A stretch of DNA of 64,000 nt from UBA6398 sp963660485 (GTDB taxonomy: Bacteria; Bacteroidota; Bacteroidia; Bacteroidales; Bacteroidaceae). Location: the NCBI GenBank assembly GCA_963660485.1, contig CAVKYH010000009.1, positions 1 to 64,000 on the forward strand. The letters are read 5' to 3'. A program made the translations under genes and the position numbers. The notes under the pieces were generated by a model, which saw only the letters and a list, made by a program, of their open reading frames with translations, did no database searches and had not been told where the DNA came from. Position 1 is the first letter of the stretch; each line of letters opens with the position of its first letter. Shown here in pieces: positions 27,255 to 34,692 of this stretch.

Positions 27255-28034
27255 CCAAAAAGCTACGGCTGACGCTGCGGCTACATTAAGCGAATCCACG
27301 CCATGATGCATGGGTATCTTTACAACATAATCCGCAGAAACTATCGCATTGACCGGCAGCCCGTCCCCTTCTGTGCCCATTATCACGGCCAGCTTGGGTT
27401 CTGCATTGAGTTCGGCGTTGCAAAGATCCACAGAATCGTCTGTCAGCGCCATTGCAGCCGTTTTGAATCCGAGATTTCTCAATTCTTTTTCGGGATTGTC
27501 CGACCACGCCCAAGGCACAAGAAACACAGAGCCCATTGAAACCCTTACTGCGCGACGATTCAACGGATCGCATGAATTTTTCGACAATACAACGGCGTCT
27601 ATTCCCAGCGCAGCGGCAGAACGGAATATGGCTCCGATATTTGTGGTGTCCACTACGTTTTCAATCACAACCACTCTGCGGGCATTTCTACAGATATCCG
27701 AGACCAGAAGCCCGGGCTTGCGGCGCATTGCACAGAGCACACCGCGCGTGAGTTCGTATCCCGTAAGTGCGGCAAGCGTTTCTCTTTCACCGGTATAAAC
27801 CGGGATATCCCCGCAATGCTCTATTATATCGCGCGCGTCCCCTTCTATATGTCTCCGCTCGCAAAGCATCGAAATCGGCTCGCAGCCCGCATTGAGCGCC
27901 ACGCGAATAACCTTGGGGCTCTCTACTATGAAAACACCGTTACCTTCTTCCTGCCGGCGCAACTGCCGTTCTGTCAAACGTCCAAACACTTCCACGCCCG
28001 GGAAATCTATCGTATCAATTTCTATTATACGCAT
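27237..28034 (-). CDS. SpoU/TrmH-family RNA 2'-O-methyltransferase
   Basis: 265 residues from the MRIIEID start; an ATG 12 codons upstream is possible but the extra residues are only a basic stretch. An N-terminal substrate-binding region (about 15-100) is followed by the knotted SPOUT domain with its three motifs: VENVxDTTNIGAIFRSA-type motif 1 (here IENVVDTTNIGAIFRSAAA), IMGTEGDGLP motif 2, and IPMHHGVDSLNVAAASA motif 3. It 2'-O-methylates rRNA or tRNA; the target base is not known. The final codons are duplicated beyond the stop at a 21-bp period. Confidence 0.9.
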   Translation of the reverse strand: MRIIEIDTIDFPGVEVFGRLTERQLRRQEEGNGVFIVESPKVIRVALNAGCEPISMLCERRHIEGDARDIIEHCGDIPVYTGERETLAALTGYELTRGVLCAMRRKPGLLVSDICRNARRVVVIENVVDTTNIGAIFRSAAALGIDAVVLSKNSCDPLNRRAVRVSMGSVFLVPWAWSDNPEKELRNLGFKTAAMALTDDSVDLCNAELNAEPKLAVIMGTEGDGLPVNAIVSADYVVKIPMHHGVDSLNVAAASAVAFWQLCKR

Positions 28035-28081
28035 CTTTCGTCTTTTTCTGCCTTTTGTTTTCTCTGCCAAGCCACCTCTTC

Positions 28082-28149
28082 GTCTTACTTCGGCCGTTCA
28101 ACGTGCTTACTTCGGCCGTTCAACGTGCTTACTTCGGCCGAAGTAAGAC
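28082..28149. repeat. Palindrome-bounded 22-bp tandem array, copy B
   Basis: Arms GTCTTACTTCG (28082-28092) and CGAAGTAAGAC (28139-28149) enclose two identical 22-bp units (28093-28114 and 28115-28136). It has the architecture of 21153-21242 but with two units, in reverse orientation. It lies between the leftward promoter at 28238 and the methyltransferase ATG, so it would be in that mRNA's leader, where it can fold. Confidence 0.9.
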
Positions 28150-28237
28150 AAACTCCTCGGGTCTTTTGGAAAAACAGGCCCTTTCAAAAAGAATTCTAAA
28201 CGGTTCAACAGAGATACTTCACCTGACTATTTTCGCG

Positions 28238-28246
28238 GCAAAGGTA
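28238..28246 (-). promoter_or_regulatory. Predicted -7 box for the SpoU methyltransferase gene
   Basis: Reads TACCTTTGC on the minus strand. It would give a leader of about 195 bases that includes the 22-bp array at 28082-28149. Confidence 0.55.
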
Positions 28247-28308
28247 GTCTTTTTTGCAGACAACCCAACCTACGCGACGCCAAATGCCATGGCTTCGGCA
28301 TTTTTACG

Positions 28309-28316
28309 TATCTTTG
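28309..28316 (+). promoter_or_regulatory. Predicted -7 box for mazG
   Basis: TATCTTTG, 27 bases upstream of the mazG ATG at 28343. It supports that start rather than the longer open frame that begins at 28055. Confidence 0.62.
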
Positions 28317-28342
28317 TGAGAAAGAATCATACTACAAACAAC

Positions 28343-29143
28343 ATGCACAGTAAAAAAGAAAAACTCGAGGCGTTCGGCAGATTGCTCGACGTGCTCGACG
28401 AATTGAGAATAAAGTGTCCGTGGGATCACAAACAGACTAACGAAAGTCTGCGACCCAATACCATTGAAGAAGTCTACGAGCTTTGCGATGCCATAGAGCG
28501 GAACGATGTGAAAGACGAGCAGAAAGAACTCGGCGATGTGCTCCTGCACATTTGTTTCTACGCCAAGATTGCACAGGAGAAAGCACAGTTCGACATTGCC
28601 GACGTATGCCGGTCGCTCGTTGACAAACTCATTTACCGCCACCCGCATATCTACGGCAACACCCAGGCCTCAACGGCCGAAGCCGTGGCCGACAATTGGG
28701 AAAAACTCAAGGAACACGAAAAAGGCGGAAACAAAACGGTGCTCTCGGGAGTGCCCAAATCCCTGCCCTCGCTCATCAAATCGTTCAGAATACAGGAAAA
28801 GGCGGCTCACGTGGGCTTTGACTGGGAAAAGAAAGAGGACGTGTGGCAAAAGGTAAAGGAAGAAATCCGGGAATACGAGGAGGCGGCAAAAAGCGGAAGC
28901 CTTAACGCCAGCGAAGCAGAGTTCGGCGATTTGCTCTTCTCGCTCGTAAACGCAGCCAGACTTTATGGCATCAATCCCGACAACGCTCTCGAACTCACCA
29001 ACCGCAAGTTTATCTCACGTTTCGGGCACATTGAACAATCGGCAAAGGCTGCCGGCAAAAACGTGAGCGACCTGAGCCTCGAAGATATGGACAAGCTCTG
29101 GAACGAAGCAAAGAACCTCGAAAAACAAACGCAAAAGTCATGA
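28343..29143 (+). CDS. mazG: Nucleoside triphosphate pyrophosphohydrolase
   Basis: 266 residues, a normal length for the duplicated MazG protein. The N-terminal half has the metal-binding helix pattern EEVYELCDAIE with EQKELGDVLLH (ExxE ... ExxD). The second half carries a related EEIREYEEA and EFGDLLFSLVN pair. It cleaves NTPs to NMP and pyrophosphate, cleaning the pool or lowering signalling nucleotides. Its stop overlaps the next gene's start by four bases (ATGA). Confidence 0.92.
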   Translation: MHSKKEKLEAFGRLLDVLDELRIKCPWDHKQTNESLRPNTIEEVYELCDAIERNDVKDEQKELGDVLLHICFYAKIAQEKAQFDIADVCRSLVDKLIYRHPHIYGNTQASTAEAVADNWEKLKEHEKGGNKTVLSGVPKSLPSLIKSFRIQEKAAHVGFDWEKKEDVWQKVKEEIREYEEAAKSGSLNASEAEFGDLLFSLVNAARLYGINPDNALELTNRKFISRFGHIEQSAKAAGKNVSDLSLEDMDKLWNEAKNLEKQTQKS

Positions 29144-30060
29144 ACATCAAGCCATTTCTCCGCACCATTCTCGCATTAGCCACGTTTCTCATCTGTTCTC
29201 CCGCGCTCAATGCCAAAGTTCCGCTCGCCGATCCCTTTATATTCTACGACAACGGGCTATACTACGCCTACGGCACCTATTCTCCCGACGGAATCGTGGT
29301 ATTTACTTCGAAGGATTTGTGCACCTGGCACAAACAAGGTCTGGCCCTCAATAAAAAAGACACCAATGTGCCGCGCTTCTTCTGGGCTCCCGAAGTCTAC
29401 AAGATAGGCAACGAATATATAATGTACTTCTCCGGCAACGAACACTTGTATGCAGCCAAAAGCAAGTCGCCTCTCGGTCCGTTCAAACAAGTGGGCACAC
29501 AGCCGATGCTTGCCGAAAAAGCAATAGACTCCTCTCTCTTCTTCGACAAAAAGAAAAAGCCCTACATAACATTCGTTCGCCTCAACGACGGAAACAACAT
29601 ATGGGTGGCTCCGCTAAACAAAGATCTTTGCACATTCGACAGCACCAAGATGAAGCACTGTTTCAGCGTTTCGCAAGACTGGGAACGCGATTTGGGACGA
29701 GTGAACGAAGGGCCTTGCGTGTTCCGAAAAGGAAAGAAATACTATATGATTTATTCGGGAAACGATTTCCGTTCAAAGAACTACGGTCTCGGTCTTGCCA
29801 TATCCGACAAACCCGAAGGACCATGGGTGAAACGAGCCGACAATCCTTTTTTGCAACGTCCCGACACGCTTGTAGGCGTGGGGCACAACTCTTTTTTTAC
29901 AGACAAGAACGGAAAACTGCGCATTGTGTTCCATGCTCATGACAACCACAACAAGGTTGCGCCACGCAATATGTATATAGGAACGCTTGAATTTGCCGAC
30001 CCAAAAGACAAATCCCGCCTTACGGTTGGAAAAGATATCATTGAAGCCGAAGAGGAATAG
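29140..30060 (+). CDS. Glycoside hydrolase family 43 protein
   Basis: 306 residues with a signal peptide (about 1-25, cut near NAK) and a five-bladed propeller of the GH43 type. The three acidic residues are in place: D31 (PLADPFIFY), D130 (KAIDSSLFF) and E190 (GRVNEGPCVF). GH43 enzymes act on arabinose- or xylose-containing glycans, or galactans, in the periplasm or outside. No transporter or regulator for such glycans is next to it. Coupling to mazG is surprising but clear from the overlap. Confidence 0.85.
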   Translation: MNIKPFLRTILALATFLICSPALNAKVPLADPFIFYDNGLYYAYGTYSPDGIVVFTSKDLCTWHKQGLALNKKDTNVPRFFWAPEVYKIGNEYIMYFSGNEHLYAAKSKSPLGPFKQVGTQPMLAEKAIDSSLFFDKKKKPYITFVRLNDGNNIWVAPLNKDLCTFDSTKMKHCFSVSQDWERDLGRVNEGPCVFRKGKKYYMIYSGNDFRSKNYGLGLAISDKPEGPWVKRADNPFLQRPDTLVGVGHNSFFTDKNGKLRIVFHAHDNHNKVAPRNMYIGTLEFADPKDKSRLTVGKDIIEAEEE

Positions 30061-30087
30061 ACTATCGGAAAAACATTCCCCAAACAG

Positions 30088-30120
30088 AAACACGTCCGAG
30101 GCTTTCGGGCGTGTTTTTTG
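30088..30120 (+). terminator. Intrinsic terminator after the GH43 gene
   Basis: AAACACG-T-CCGA pairs with TCGG-G-CGTGTTT around a short loop and is followed by TTT. It lies about 28 bases past the GH43 stop. Confidence 0.8.
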
Positions 30121-30202
30121 TTGAGGTCAAACTATTGATATGCCGTTGTTTCACACTGCTTTCCTATAAAATTCTACGCAAAGCGAGTTACGGTTTTCCC
30201 CA

Positions 30203-30240
30203 AACAAAAAATCCGCTCGCCTCATAAGGCAACCGGATTT
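30203..30240 (-). terminator. Terminator of the tRNA-Lys transcript
   Basis: On the minus strand AAATCCGG ... GCGGATTTTTTG forms a stem (arms 30209-30215 and 30234-30240) with an inner GCC/GGC pairing and a run of T. Confidence 0.7.
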
Positions 30241-30245
30241 TCTTG

Positions 30246-30318
30246 TACGTCCTCAGGGGCTCGAACCCTGGACCCATTGATTAAGAGTCAATTGCTCTAC
30301 CAACTGAGCTAAGGACGC
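30246..30318 (-). tRNA. tRNA-Lys (anticodon CTT)
   Basis: 73 bases. The acceptor GCGTCCT pairs with AGGACGT (first pair G-T), the D stem is GCTC/GAGC, the anticodon stem ATTGA/TCAAT frames loop CTCTTAA with anticodon CTT, and the T arm is CAGGG TTCGAGC CCCTG. CCA is not encoded. A -7 box lies 36 bases upstream. Confidence 0.96.
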
Positions 30319-30353
30319 AACGTTTTACATTGGCATTCCTCTCGAATGCGAGT

Positions 30354-30362
30354 GCAAAAGTA
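30354..30362 (-). promoter_or_regulatory. Predicted -7 box for tRNA-Lys
   Basis: TACTTTTGC on the minus strand, a full match to the consensus, 36 bases upstream of the tRNA 5' end. Confidence 0.65.
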
Positions 30363-30524
30363 GAAAGTTTTTTTGAAACCGCAAAATATTTACAGGGAAA
30401 ACTGATGTTTTTTTCGCACAAAACCGCTTGAATACCGCATTTCCCTAAATTGTTATGCCTTTTCGTATGTCTCATTCAAAGCAAAAAACACCCCTCCCGA
30501 TACATCAAAAACAAAGCACGGTAT

Positions 30525-30597
30525 ATCGTAAAAACAATGTCTGACATAATTTAAACAATGTCTGATATTATTCTAATAATGTCTGACATCGTTTTTG
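30525..30597. repeat. Word-repeat element 4 (21-bp pitch family, diverged)
   Basis: Built from one word used three times in the same orientation: AATGTCTGACAT, AATGTCTGATAT, AATGTCTGACAT, with 9-base spacers AATTTAAAC and TATTCTAAT. The spacers have diverged, yet the word-to-word distance stays exactly 21 bases. The ends carry ATCGTAAAAAC and CGTTTTT. It lies in a divergent gap between tRNA-Lys and the DUF5063 operon. Confidence 0.85.
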
Positions 30598-30641
30598 AGC
30601 AAACCGATGTAGCAAAATAATTATTGTAGAACTATTTTTCG

Positions 30642-30650
30642 TAACTTTGC
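30642..30650 (+). promoter_or_regulatory. Predicted -7 box for the DUF5063 operon
   Basis: TAACTTTGC, 64 bases upstream of the ATG at 30715. A TTG lies at 30624-30626 but the gap is short (15 bases). Confidence 0.58.
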
Positions 30651-30714
30651 GCAACGTTTCTGCAACGCATTGTAAAACGTTGCACTACCTAACAATAACA
30701 CATCATAATTATAT

Positions 30715-31260
30715 ATGGCAAATCCCGAAAACCAAGGATACCACAGCAAAGACGTTATGGAATTCGTAACTGTGGGTATGGAGTTTTGCAAACGCCTTGA
30801 AATAGCCAACACCTGCGAACGCAAGGCTTTTGTTGACACCATGCTCAAAATTCTGCCCCTGCTCTATATCAAAGCACAGATAGCGCTCAATTTTGAAACC
30901 GACGAAGAATTCTACACGGAGCACATCGTGAGCGAGGCCGACTATAACGCCATACAGAGCAACGTTTCCGGAGTGATGGGAGAGTATGACGACTACCTTG
31001 ACGTGTTTGTCGACGACATGAAATACAGCGACGAGCCCATACGCTGCACCGTATCTGAAAGCCTTGCCGACATATATCAGGAGATAGCCGATTTTCTCTA
31101 CGTTTTCAAGCAAGACTATGAAGAATCCACCCAAGCATGTCTTTGCGAAATCACCGAAAGTTTTGCCAATCGTTGGGGACAGATACTCGTAAACGTATTG
31201 CGTCCGCTCCACGAGACAAGATACACCGCCCCCGACGACAACCAGGACAACAATGACTAA
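30715..31260 (+). CDS. DUF5063 family protein
   Basis: 181 residues, mostly helical and acidic, with no signal or membrane segment. It has the DUF5063 pattern with YxSKDVMEFVTVGMEFC-like start and ESLADIYQEIADFLY in the middle. The family is widespread in Bacteroidetes next to RNase D-like exonucleases, as here; its function is unknown. Its last eight bases overlap the exonuclease gene. Confidence 0.75.
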   Translation: MANPENQGYHSKDVMEFVTVGMEFCKRLEIANTCERKAFVDTMLKILPLLYIKAQIALNFETDEEFYTEHIVSEADYNAIQSNVSGVMGEYDDYLDVFVDDMKYSDEPIRCTVSESLADIYQEIADFLYVFKQDYEESTQACLCEITESFANRWGQILVNVLRPLHETRYTAPDDNQDNND

Positions 31261-31900
31261 TCTCTACACCACAATATCAAAAGAAGAAATAAACCAGATG
31301 CCCCGCGCACAGTTCGGAGGCAAGATCGTAGTAATAACATCAGAGGCCGAAGCTAAGAAAGCCGGCGACTATTTGTGCAAACAGCCTGTAGTTGGCATTG
31401 ACACCGAGACAAAACCGTCGTTTCGCAAAGGAGTATCCCACAAAGTGGCTCTGCTGCAAGTTTCAACCGACGACATCTGTTTCTTGTTCCGCCTAAATTT
31501 CATAGGATTGTGCGAACCGGTGAGGAAACTCCTTTCAAACCGCAAGACATTGAAGGTAGGACTTTCTCTGCACGACGACATTCTTTCGCTACACCGCCGC
31601 GCCGATTTTCGCGTGGGCAACTTTATCGACATTCAGGACATCGTGCCGCAATTCGGCATTCACGACATGTCGCTGCAAAAGATCTACGCAAATATATTCG
31701 GCCAAAAAATTTCGAAAAACCAGCGTCTGAGCAACTGGGAGGCAGACGTGATGAGCGAAGGGCAGAAAATTTACGCCGCCACCGATGCGTGGGCGTGCCT
31801 GAACCTTTATCATGAACTCAAAAGGCTTAAAGAACAACACGACTACATATTAATAAACAACGATAATGAACAGCAAGAACATAACACTCAAGCGCAATAA
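31253..31900 (+). CDS. DEDD-type 3'-5' exonuclease, RNase D-like
   Basis: 215 residues comprising one exonuclease domain: Exo I GIDTETKPSF (DxE), Exo II LSLHDDILSLH, and Exo III YAATDAWACLNLY (YxxxD). There is no HRDC domain, so it is shorter than true RNase D. It likely trims RNA ends. It overlaps DUF5063 by 8 bases and rlmI by 35 bases, indicating a tight operon of RNA-metabolism genes. Confidence 0.87.
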   Translation: MTNLYTTISKEEINQMPRAQFGGKIVVITSEAEAKKAGDYLCKQPVVGIDTETKPSFRKGVSHKVALLQVSTDDICFLFRLNFIGLCEPVRKLLSNRKTLKVGLSLHDDILSLHRRADFRVGNFIDIQDIVPQFGIHDMSLQKIYANIFGQKISKNQRLSNWEADVMSEGQKIYAATDAWACLNLYHELKRLKEQHDYILINNDNEQQEHNTQAQ

Positions 31901-33050
31901 AGACGCAAGCCTCCTGCGCTTTCACCCGTGGGTCTTTTCGGGCGCAATAGCAAAGGCCGACCATGGAATAACCGACGGCGACATAGTGAAAGTGTTCAAC
32001 AGCGAAGGCAAATACGTCGCCACCGGACACTATCAGCGCGGATCTATCGCGGTAAGGGTTCTCACATTCAAAAACGAGGAGATAAACGCTGCGTTCTGGC
32101 ACAAGCGTATAACGCAAGCCGCCGAAATGCGCCGCGCAATACTCGGATACAACAACAATACCGATACATTCCGCCTCGTACACGGCGAAGGCGACAACTT
32201 GTCAGGACTCATTATCGACATTTACGGCGCAACTGCCGTGATGCAAGCCCACAGCACGGGCATGCACCTTTCCCGACACGACATAGCGCAAGCCGTGGTG
32301 GACGCGATGCAAGGAAAAATAACTTCGGTCTACTATAAAAGCAGCACTACCCTACCCTTTGCAGAAGAAGCCGAGGAATGCGACGGTTTCATCTATGGTA
32401 AAACAGCCGACAACGTAGCATCGGAAAACGGGCTCAAATTTCATATCGACTGGGAGCGCGGACAAAAAACAGGATTCTTTGTTGACCAACGCGACAACCG
32501 CAAACTAATCGAACGCTATGCCGCCGGAAGAAAAGCGCTCAACATGTTCTGCTACACGGGCGGCTTCTCGGTTTACGCACTTCGCGGCGGCGCGCAGTTG
32601 GTACACTCCGTTGACAGTTCGGCAAAGGCTATCGACATCACCAACCAGAATGTGGAGCTGAACTTTCCCGATTGCGCCAACCACAAAGCCTACGCCGAAG
32701 ACGCGTTCAAGTATCTGCAAAACATGGAAAAGAATGCCTACGACCTGATAATACTTGACCCGCCGGCTTTTGCCAAGCATCTCGACGCGGTAAGGAGTGC
32801 ACTGCGCGGCTACACGCGCCTAAACCAAAAGGCATTCGAGAAAATCGCCCCGGGCGGGATACTTTTTACTTTCAGTTGCTCACAAGCGGTAAACAAGGAG
32901 CAATTTCGTTTGGCAGTATTCACCGCAGCAGCCCAAACAGGTAGGAAAGTGAGAATAATACATCAGTTGCACCAAAGCGCAGACCACCCCATCAACATTT
33001 ATCACCCCGAAGGAGAGTATCTGAAAGGACTTGTATTATATGTAGAATAG
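31866..33050 (+). CDS. rlmI: 23S rRNA (cytosine-C5) methyltransferase RlmI-like
   Basis: 394 residues: N-terminal PUA domain (about 1-80, LKRNKDASLLRFHPWVFSGAI), linker, then a Rossmann methyltransferase with ALNMFCYTGGFSVYA (AdoMet site), LIILDPPAFAKH and the cysteine of FTFSCSQAV. In E. coli RlmI makes m5C1962 in 23S rRNA. The chosen start lies inside the previous gene, but it gives the standard N terminus. Confidence 0.88.
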   Translation: MNSKNITLKRNKDASLLRFHPWVFSGAIAKADHGITDGDIVKVFNSEGKYVATGHYQRGSIAVRVLTFKNEEINAAFWHKRITQAAEMRRAILGYNNNTDTFRLVHGEGDNLSGLIIDIYGATAVMQAHSTGMHLSRHDIAQAVVDAMQGKITSVYYKSSTTLPFAEEAEECDGFIYGKTADNVASENGLKFHIDWERGQKTGFFVDQRDNRKLIERYAAGRKALNMFCYTGGFSVYALRGGAQLVHSVDSSAKAIDITNQNVELNFPDCANHKAYAEDAFKYLQNMEKNAYDLIILDPPAFAKHLDAVRSALRGYTRLNQKAFEKIAPGGILFTFSCSQAVNKEQFRLAVFTAAAQTGRKVRIIHQLHQSADHPINIYHPEGEYLKGLVLYVE

Positions 33051-33116
33051 CACCTTTTTCAAACAAATACAACTTGTTTTGCAAACTACACATATCAAAA
33101 TATATGCAATATCAAG

Positions 33117-33144
33117 AAAAATCGCGATTATCGCGATTTTTTTT
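33117..33144 (+). terminator. Terminator after rlmI
   Basis: AAAATCGCGA-TTA-TCGCGATTTT followed by TTTT: an inverted repeat that gives a compact hairpin with a T8 tract, about 70 bases past the rlmI stop. Confidence 0.8.
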
Positions 33145-33153
33145 ATTGAAACA

Positions 33154-33185
33154 TTTGGAGTTAAAATAAAAAGAAGTACTTTTGC
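33154..33185 (+). promoter_or_regulatory. Near-ideal Bacteroides promoter of a short RNA
   Basis: TTTG (33154-33157), a 19-base gap, then TACTTTTGC (33177-33185). It is one of the best promoter matches in the window, yet no normal gene follows before a terminator 40-70 bases downstream. Confidence 0.78.
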
Positions 33186-33189
33186 ATCG

Positions 33190-33253
33190 TTTTCATGGTA
33201 TTAGATTTAAGGTTAGTGAAGATTGGTTGTCGAGAGACAATCAATTTTTTTTG
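33190..33253 (+). ncRNA. Candidate short RNA or leader-peptide transcript
   Basis: From the promoter at 33154-33185 a transcript would start near 33190 and end at the hairpin GATTGGTTGTC-GAGA-GACAATCAATT (33221-33245) with a T8 run to 33252, about 60 bases in all. A 23-codon frame (33195-33266, MVLDLRLVKIGCRE...) begins at the first ATG and runs through the terminator. It could be a small regulatory RNA, an attenuator that has lost or reads through to something else, or a peptide mRNA. No RNA family could be assigned with certainty. Confidence 0.5.
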
Positions 33254-33341
33254 TTTTAACCCGTAATATCACTCCTGCCCGGTTTGTTTTTCAAACCCAA
33301 TCCACCAAAATATTTATCGTTTCCCACCCCGTAAAACCGTC

Positions 33342-33424
33342 TCGGCATCTCGTAAAAATTCCAAGGCATCTAATTTAAATTCCGACGCATCTAATTTAAA
33401 TTACATCAGACCTCGTAAAAACGA
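33342..33424. repeat. Word-repeat element 5 (21-bp pitch family)
   Basis: Starts with CGGCATCTCGTAAAAATTCC, then words CCAAGGCATCT, CCGACGCATCT and ACATCAGACCTCG with two AATTTAAATT spacers, closing with CGTAAAAACGA. It shows two related but distinct words (CCAAGG and CCGACG types) in the same orientation. It lies in the convergent gap between rlmI/short RNA and pheS. Confidence 0.9.
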
Positions 33425-33501
33425 AAAGCCTTGTCGTCTCAAGGCTATCCTATACCACGCGCGCAATACCGCGCAAAAACCCTGACTTTTAATGTTTTGA
33501 G

Positions 33502-33543
33502 CAACAAAAAAGCACCGACACGGAAACTCCATGCCGATGCTTT
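33502..33543 (-). terminator. Intrinsic terminator of pheS
   Basis: On the minus strand AAAGCATCGGCATGG and CCGTGTCGGTGCTTT pair over 15 positions with three G-T wobbles and are followed by TTTTG. Confidence 0.8.
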
Positions 33544-33562
33544 CTTATATTGTCGTAAAATA

Positions 33563-34582
33563 TTAGTGCGCCGACGTAAATTCTTCAAGGAATCTCACAT
33601 CGTTTTCGGAGAACAAGCGCAAATCATCAACCTTGTATTTGAGGTTGGCAATACGCTCTACGCCCATACCGAAAGCATATCCGGAATATTCTTTGGAATC
33701 AATGCCGTTGGCATCAAGCACAGCGGGATCAACCATACCGCAACCGAGAATTTCCACCCAGCCTGTGTGCTTGCAAAACGAGCAACCCTCTCCGCCGCAA
33801 ATATCACAATTGATATCCATTTCTGCCGAAGGCTCCGTAAACGGGAAATACGACGGACGGAGGCGAATCTTGGTTTCTGCGCCAAACATCTCGCGTGCAA
33901 ATGTAAGGAGCACCTGTTTCAAATCGGCAAAAGAAACTTGCTTGTCGATATACAAGCCTTCCACTTGGTGGAAGAAGCAATGCGCGCGTGCCGAAATGGC
34001 TTCGTTGCGATAAACTCTGCCCGGGCAAATCACGCGGATAGGAGGTTGGGTGCGTTCCATCACACGACTTTGAACCGAACTGGTATGAGTGCGAAGCAAT
34101 ATATTGGGCGTTTCCACGAAGAACGTATCCTGCATGTCGCGCGCGGGGTGGTCGGCAGGGAAATTCATAGAAGAAAACACGTGCCAGTCATCTTCCACTT
34201 CCGGTCCTTGGGCAAGCACAAATCCCATGCGGCCGAAAATGTCGATTATCTCGTTTTCCACGAGCGTAAGCGGGTGGCGTGTGCCCAATTTCACCGGGCT
34301 TGCCGTACGAGTCAAGTCGATGTCGGCATTATTTTCGCTGCCCGTTTCAACATTCTCGCGCAAGCTGTTGATTTTCTCCATTGCAGCCTGTTTGAGAGCG
34401 TTGATTTTCATTCCCACTTCGCGTTTCTTGTCAGCCTGAACGTTTCGGAATTCGTTCATCAATTGGCTGATTTCTCCTTTTTTGCTGAGATATTTGATGC
34501 GCAACGCCTCAATGTCTTTCGCATCTTTAGCATTTAGCGTCTTTACTTCCTCGAGAATCTTTTGAATTTTCTCAATAATCAT
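33563..34582 (-). CDS. pheS: Phenylalanyl-tRNA synthetase alpha subunit
   Basis: 339 residues, the normal PheS length. An N-terminal coiled-coil region (about 1-90) binds tRNA. The class II core has FGRMGFVLAQGPEVEDDWHVFSSMN-type motif 1 region, HTSSVQSRVM, and GRVYRNE (motif 2 RxxE), with the C-terminal YSGYAFGMGVERIANLKY motif 3. It needs PheT, which is not in the window, to charge tRNA-Phe. A good -7 box lies 29 bases upstream. Confidence 0.96.
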   Translation of the reverse strand: MIIEKIQKILEEVKTLNAKDAKDIEALRIKYLSKKGEISQLMNEFRNVQADKKREVGMKINALKQAAMEKINSLRENVETGSENNADIDLTRTASPVKLGTRHPLTLVENEIIDIFGRMGFVLAQGPEVEDDWHVFSSMNFPADHPARDMQDTFFVETPNILLRTHTSSVQSRVMERTQPPIRVICPGRVYRNEAISARAHCFFHQVEGLYIDKQVSFADLKQVLLTFAREMFGAETKIRLRPSYFPFTEPSAEMDINCDICGGEGCSFCKHTGWVEILGCGMVDPAVLDANGIDSKEYSGYAFGMGVERIANLKYKVDDLRLFSENDVRFLEEFTSAH

Positions 34583-34610
34583 ACGTGTCTAATTATCTTA
34601 AAATATTGAA

Positions 34611-34619
34611 GCAAAGTTA
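34611..34619 (-). promoter_or_regulatory. Predicted -7 box for pheS
   Basis: TAACTTTGC on the minus strand, 28 bases upstream of the pheS ATG. Confidence 0.62.
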
Positions 34620-34664
34620 GTGATTTTCCGCATAACGGGCGTGGGCTAATACGTATAAATGTCT

Positions 34665-34672
34665 TATTTTTG
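34665..34672 (+). promoter_or_regulatory. Predicted -7 box for the DUF4348-murB unit
   Basis: TATTTTTG, 21 bases upstream of the ATG at 34693. With the pheS box it makes a compact divergent promoter pair. Confidence 0.58.
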
Positions 34673-34692
34673 TACTCGAATAAAGAAATGAA

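Larger units (their letters stand above)
30061..30714. other. Intergenic region with terminators, tRNA-Lys and a word-repeat
   Basis: Holds the GH43 terminator, tRNA-Lys with its promoter and terminator, the word-repeat at 30525-30597, and the promoter for the DUF5063 operon at 30642-30650. No other gene is seen. Confidence 0.7.
33051..33562. other. Intergenic region with terminator, short-RNA unit and word-repeat
   Basis: Holds a perfect-stem terminator (33117-33144), a promoter-driven short transcript (33154-33266), the word-repeat at 33342-33424 and the pheS terminator. No protein gene of normal size is present. Confidence 0.7.

Noticed and set aside
28055..28342. N-terminal extension of MazG
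   Set aside because: It would run through the 22-bp palindromic array and the predicted mazG promoter; the ATG at 28343 gives a standard MazG length.
29140..30060. GH43 gene as part of the SusC/SusD locus
   Set aside because: The two lie about 15 kb apart with many housekeeping genes between, and GH43 is coupled to mazG.
33431..34537. Rightward 368-codon frame antisense to pheS
   Set aside because: pheS on the other strand is unmistakable; the antisense frame has no recognisable domain and reflects codon composition.
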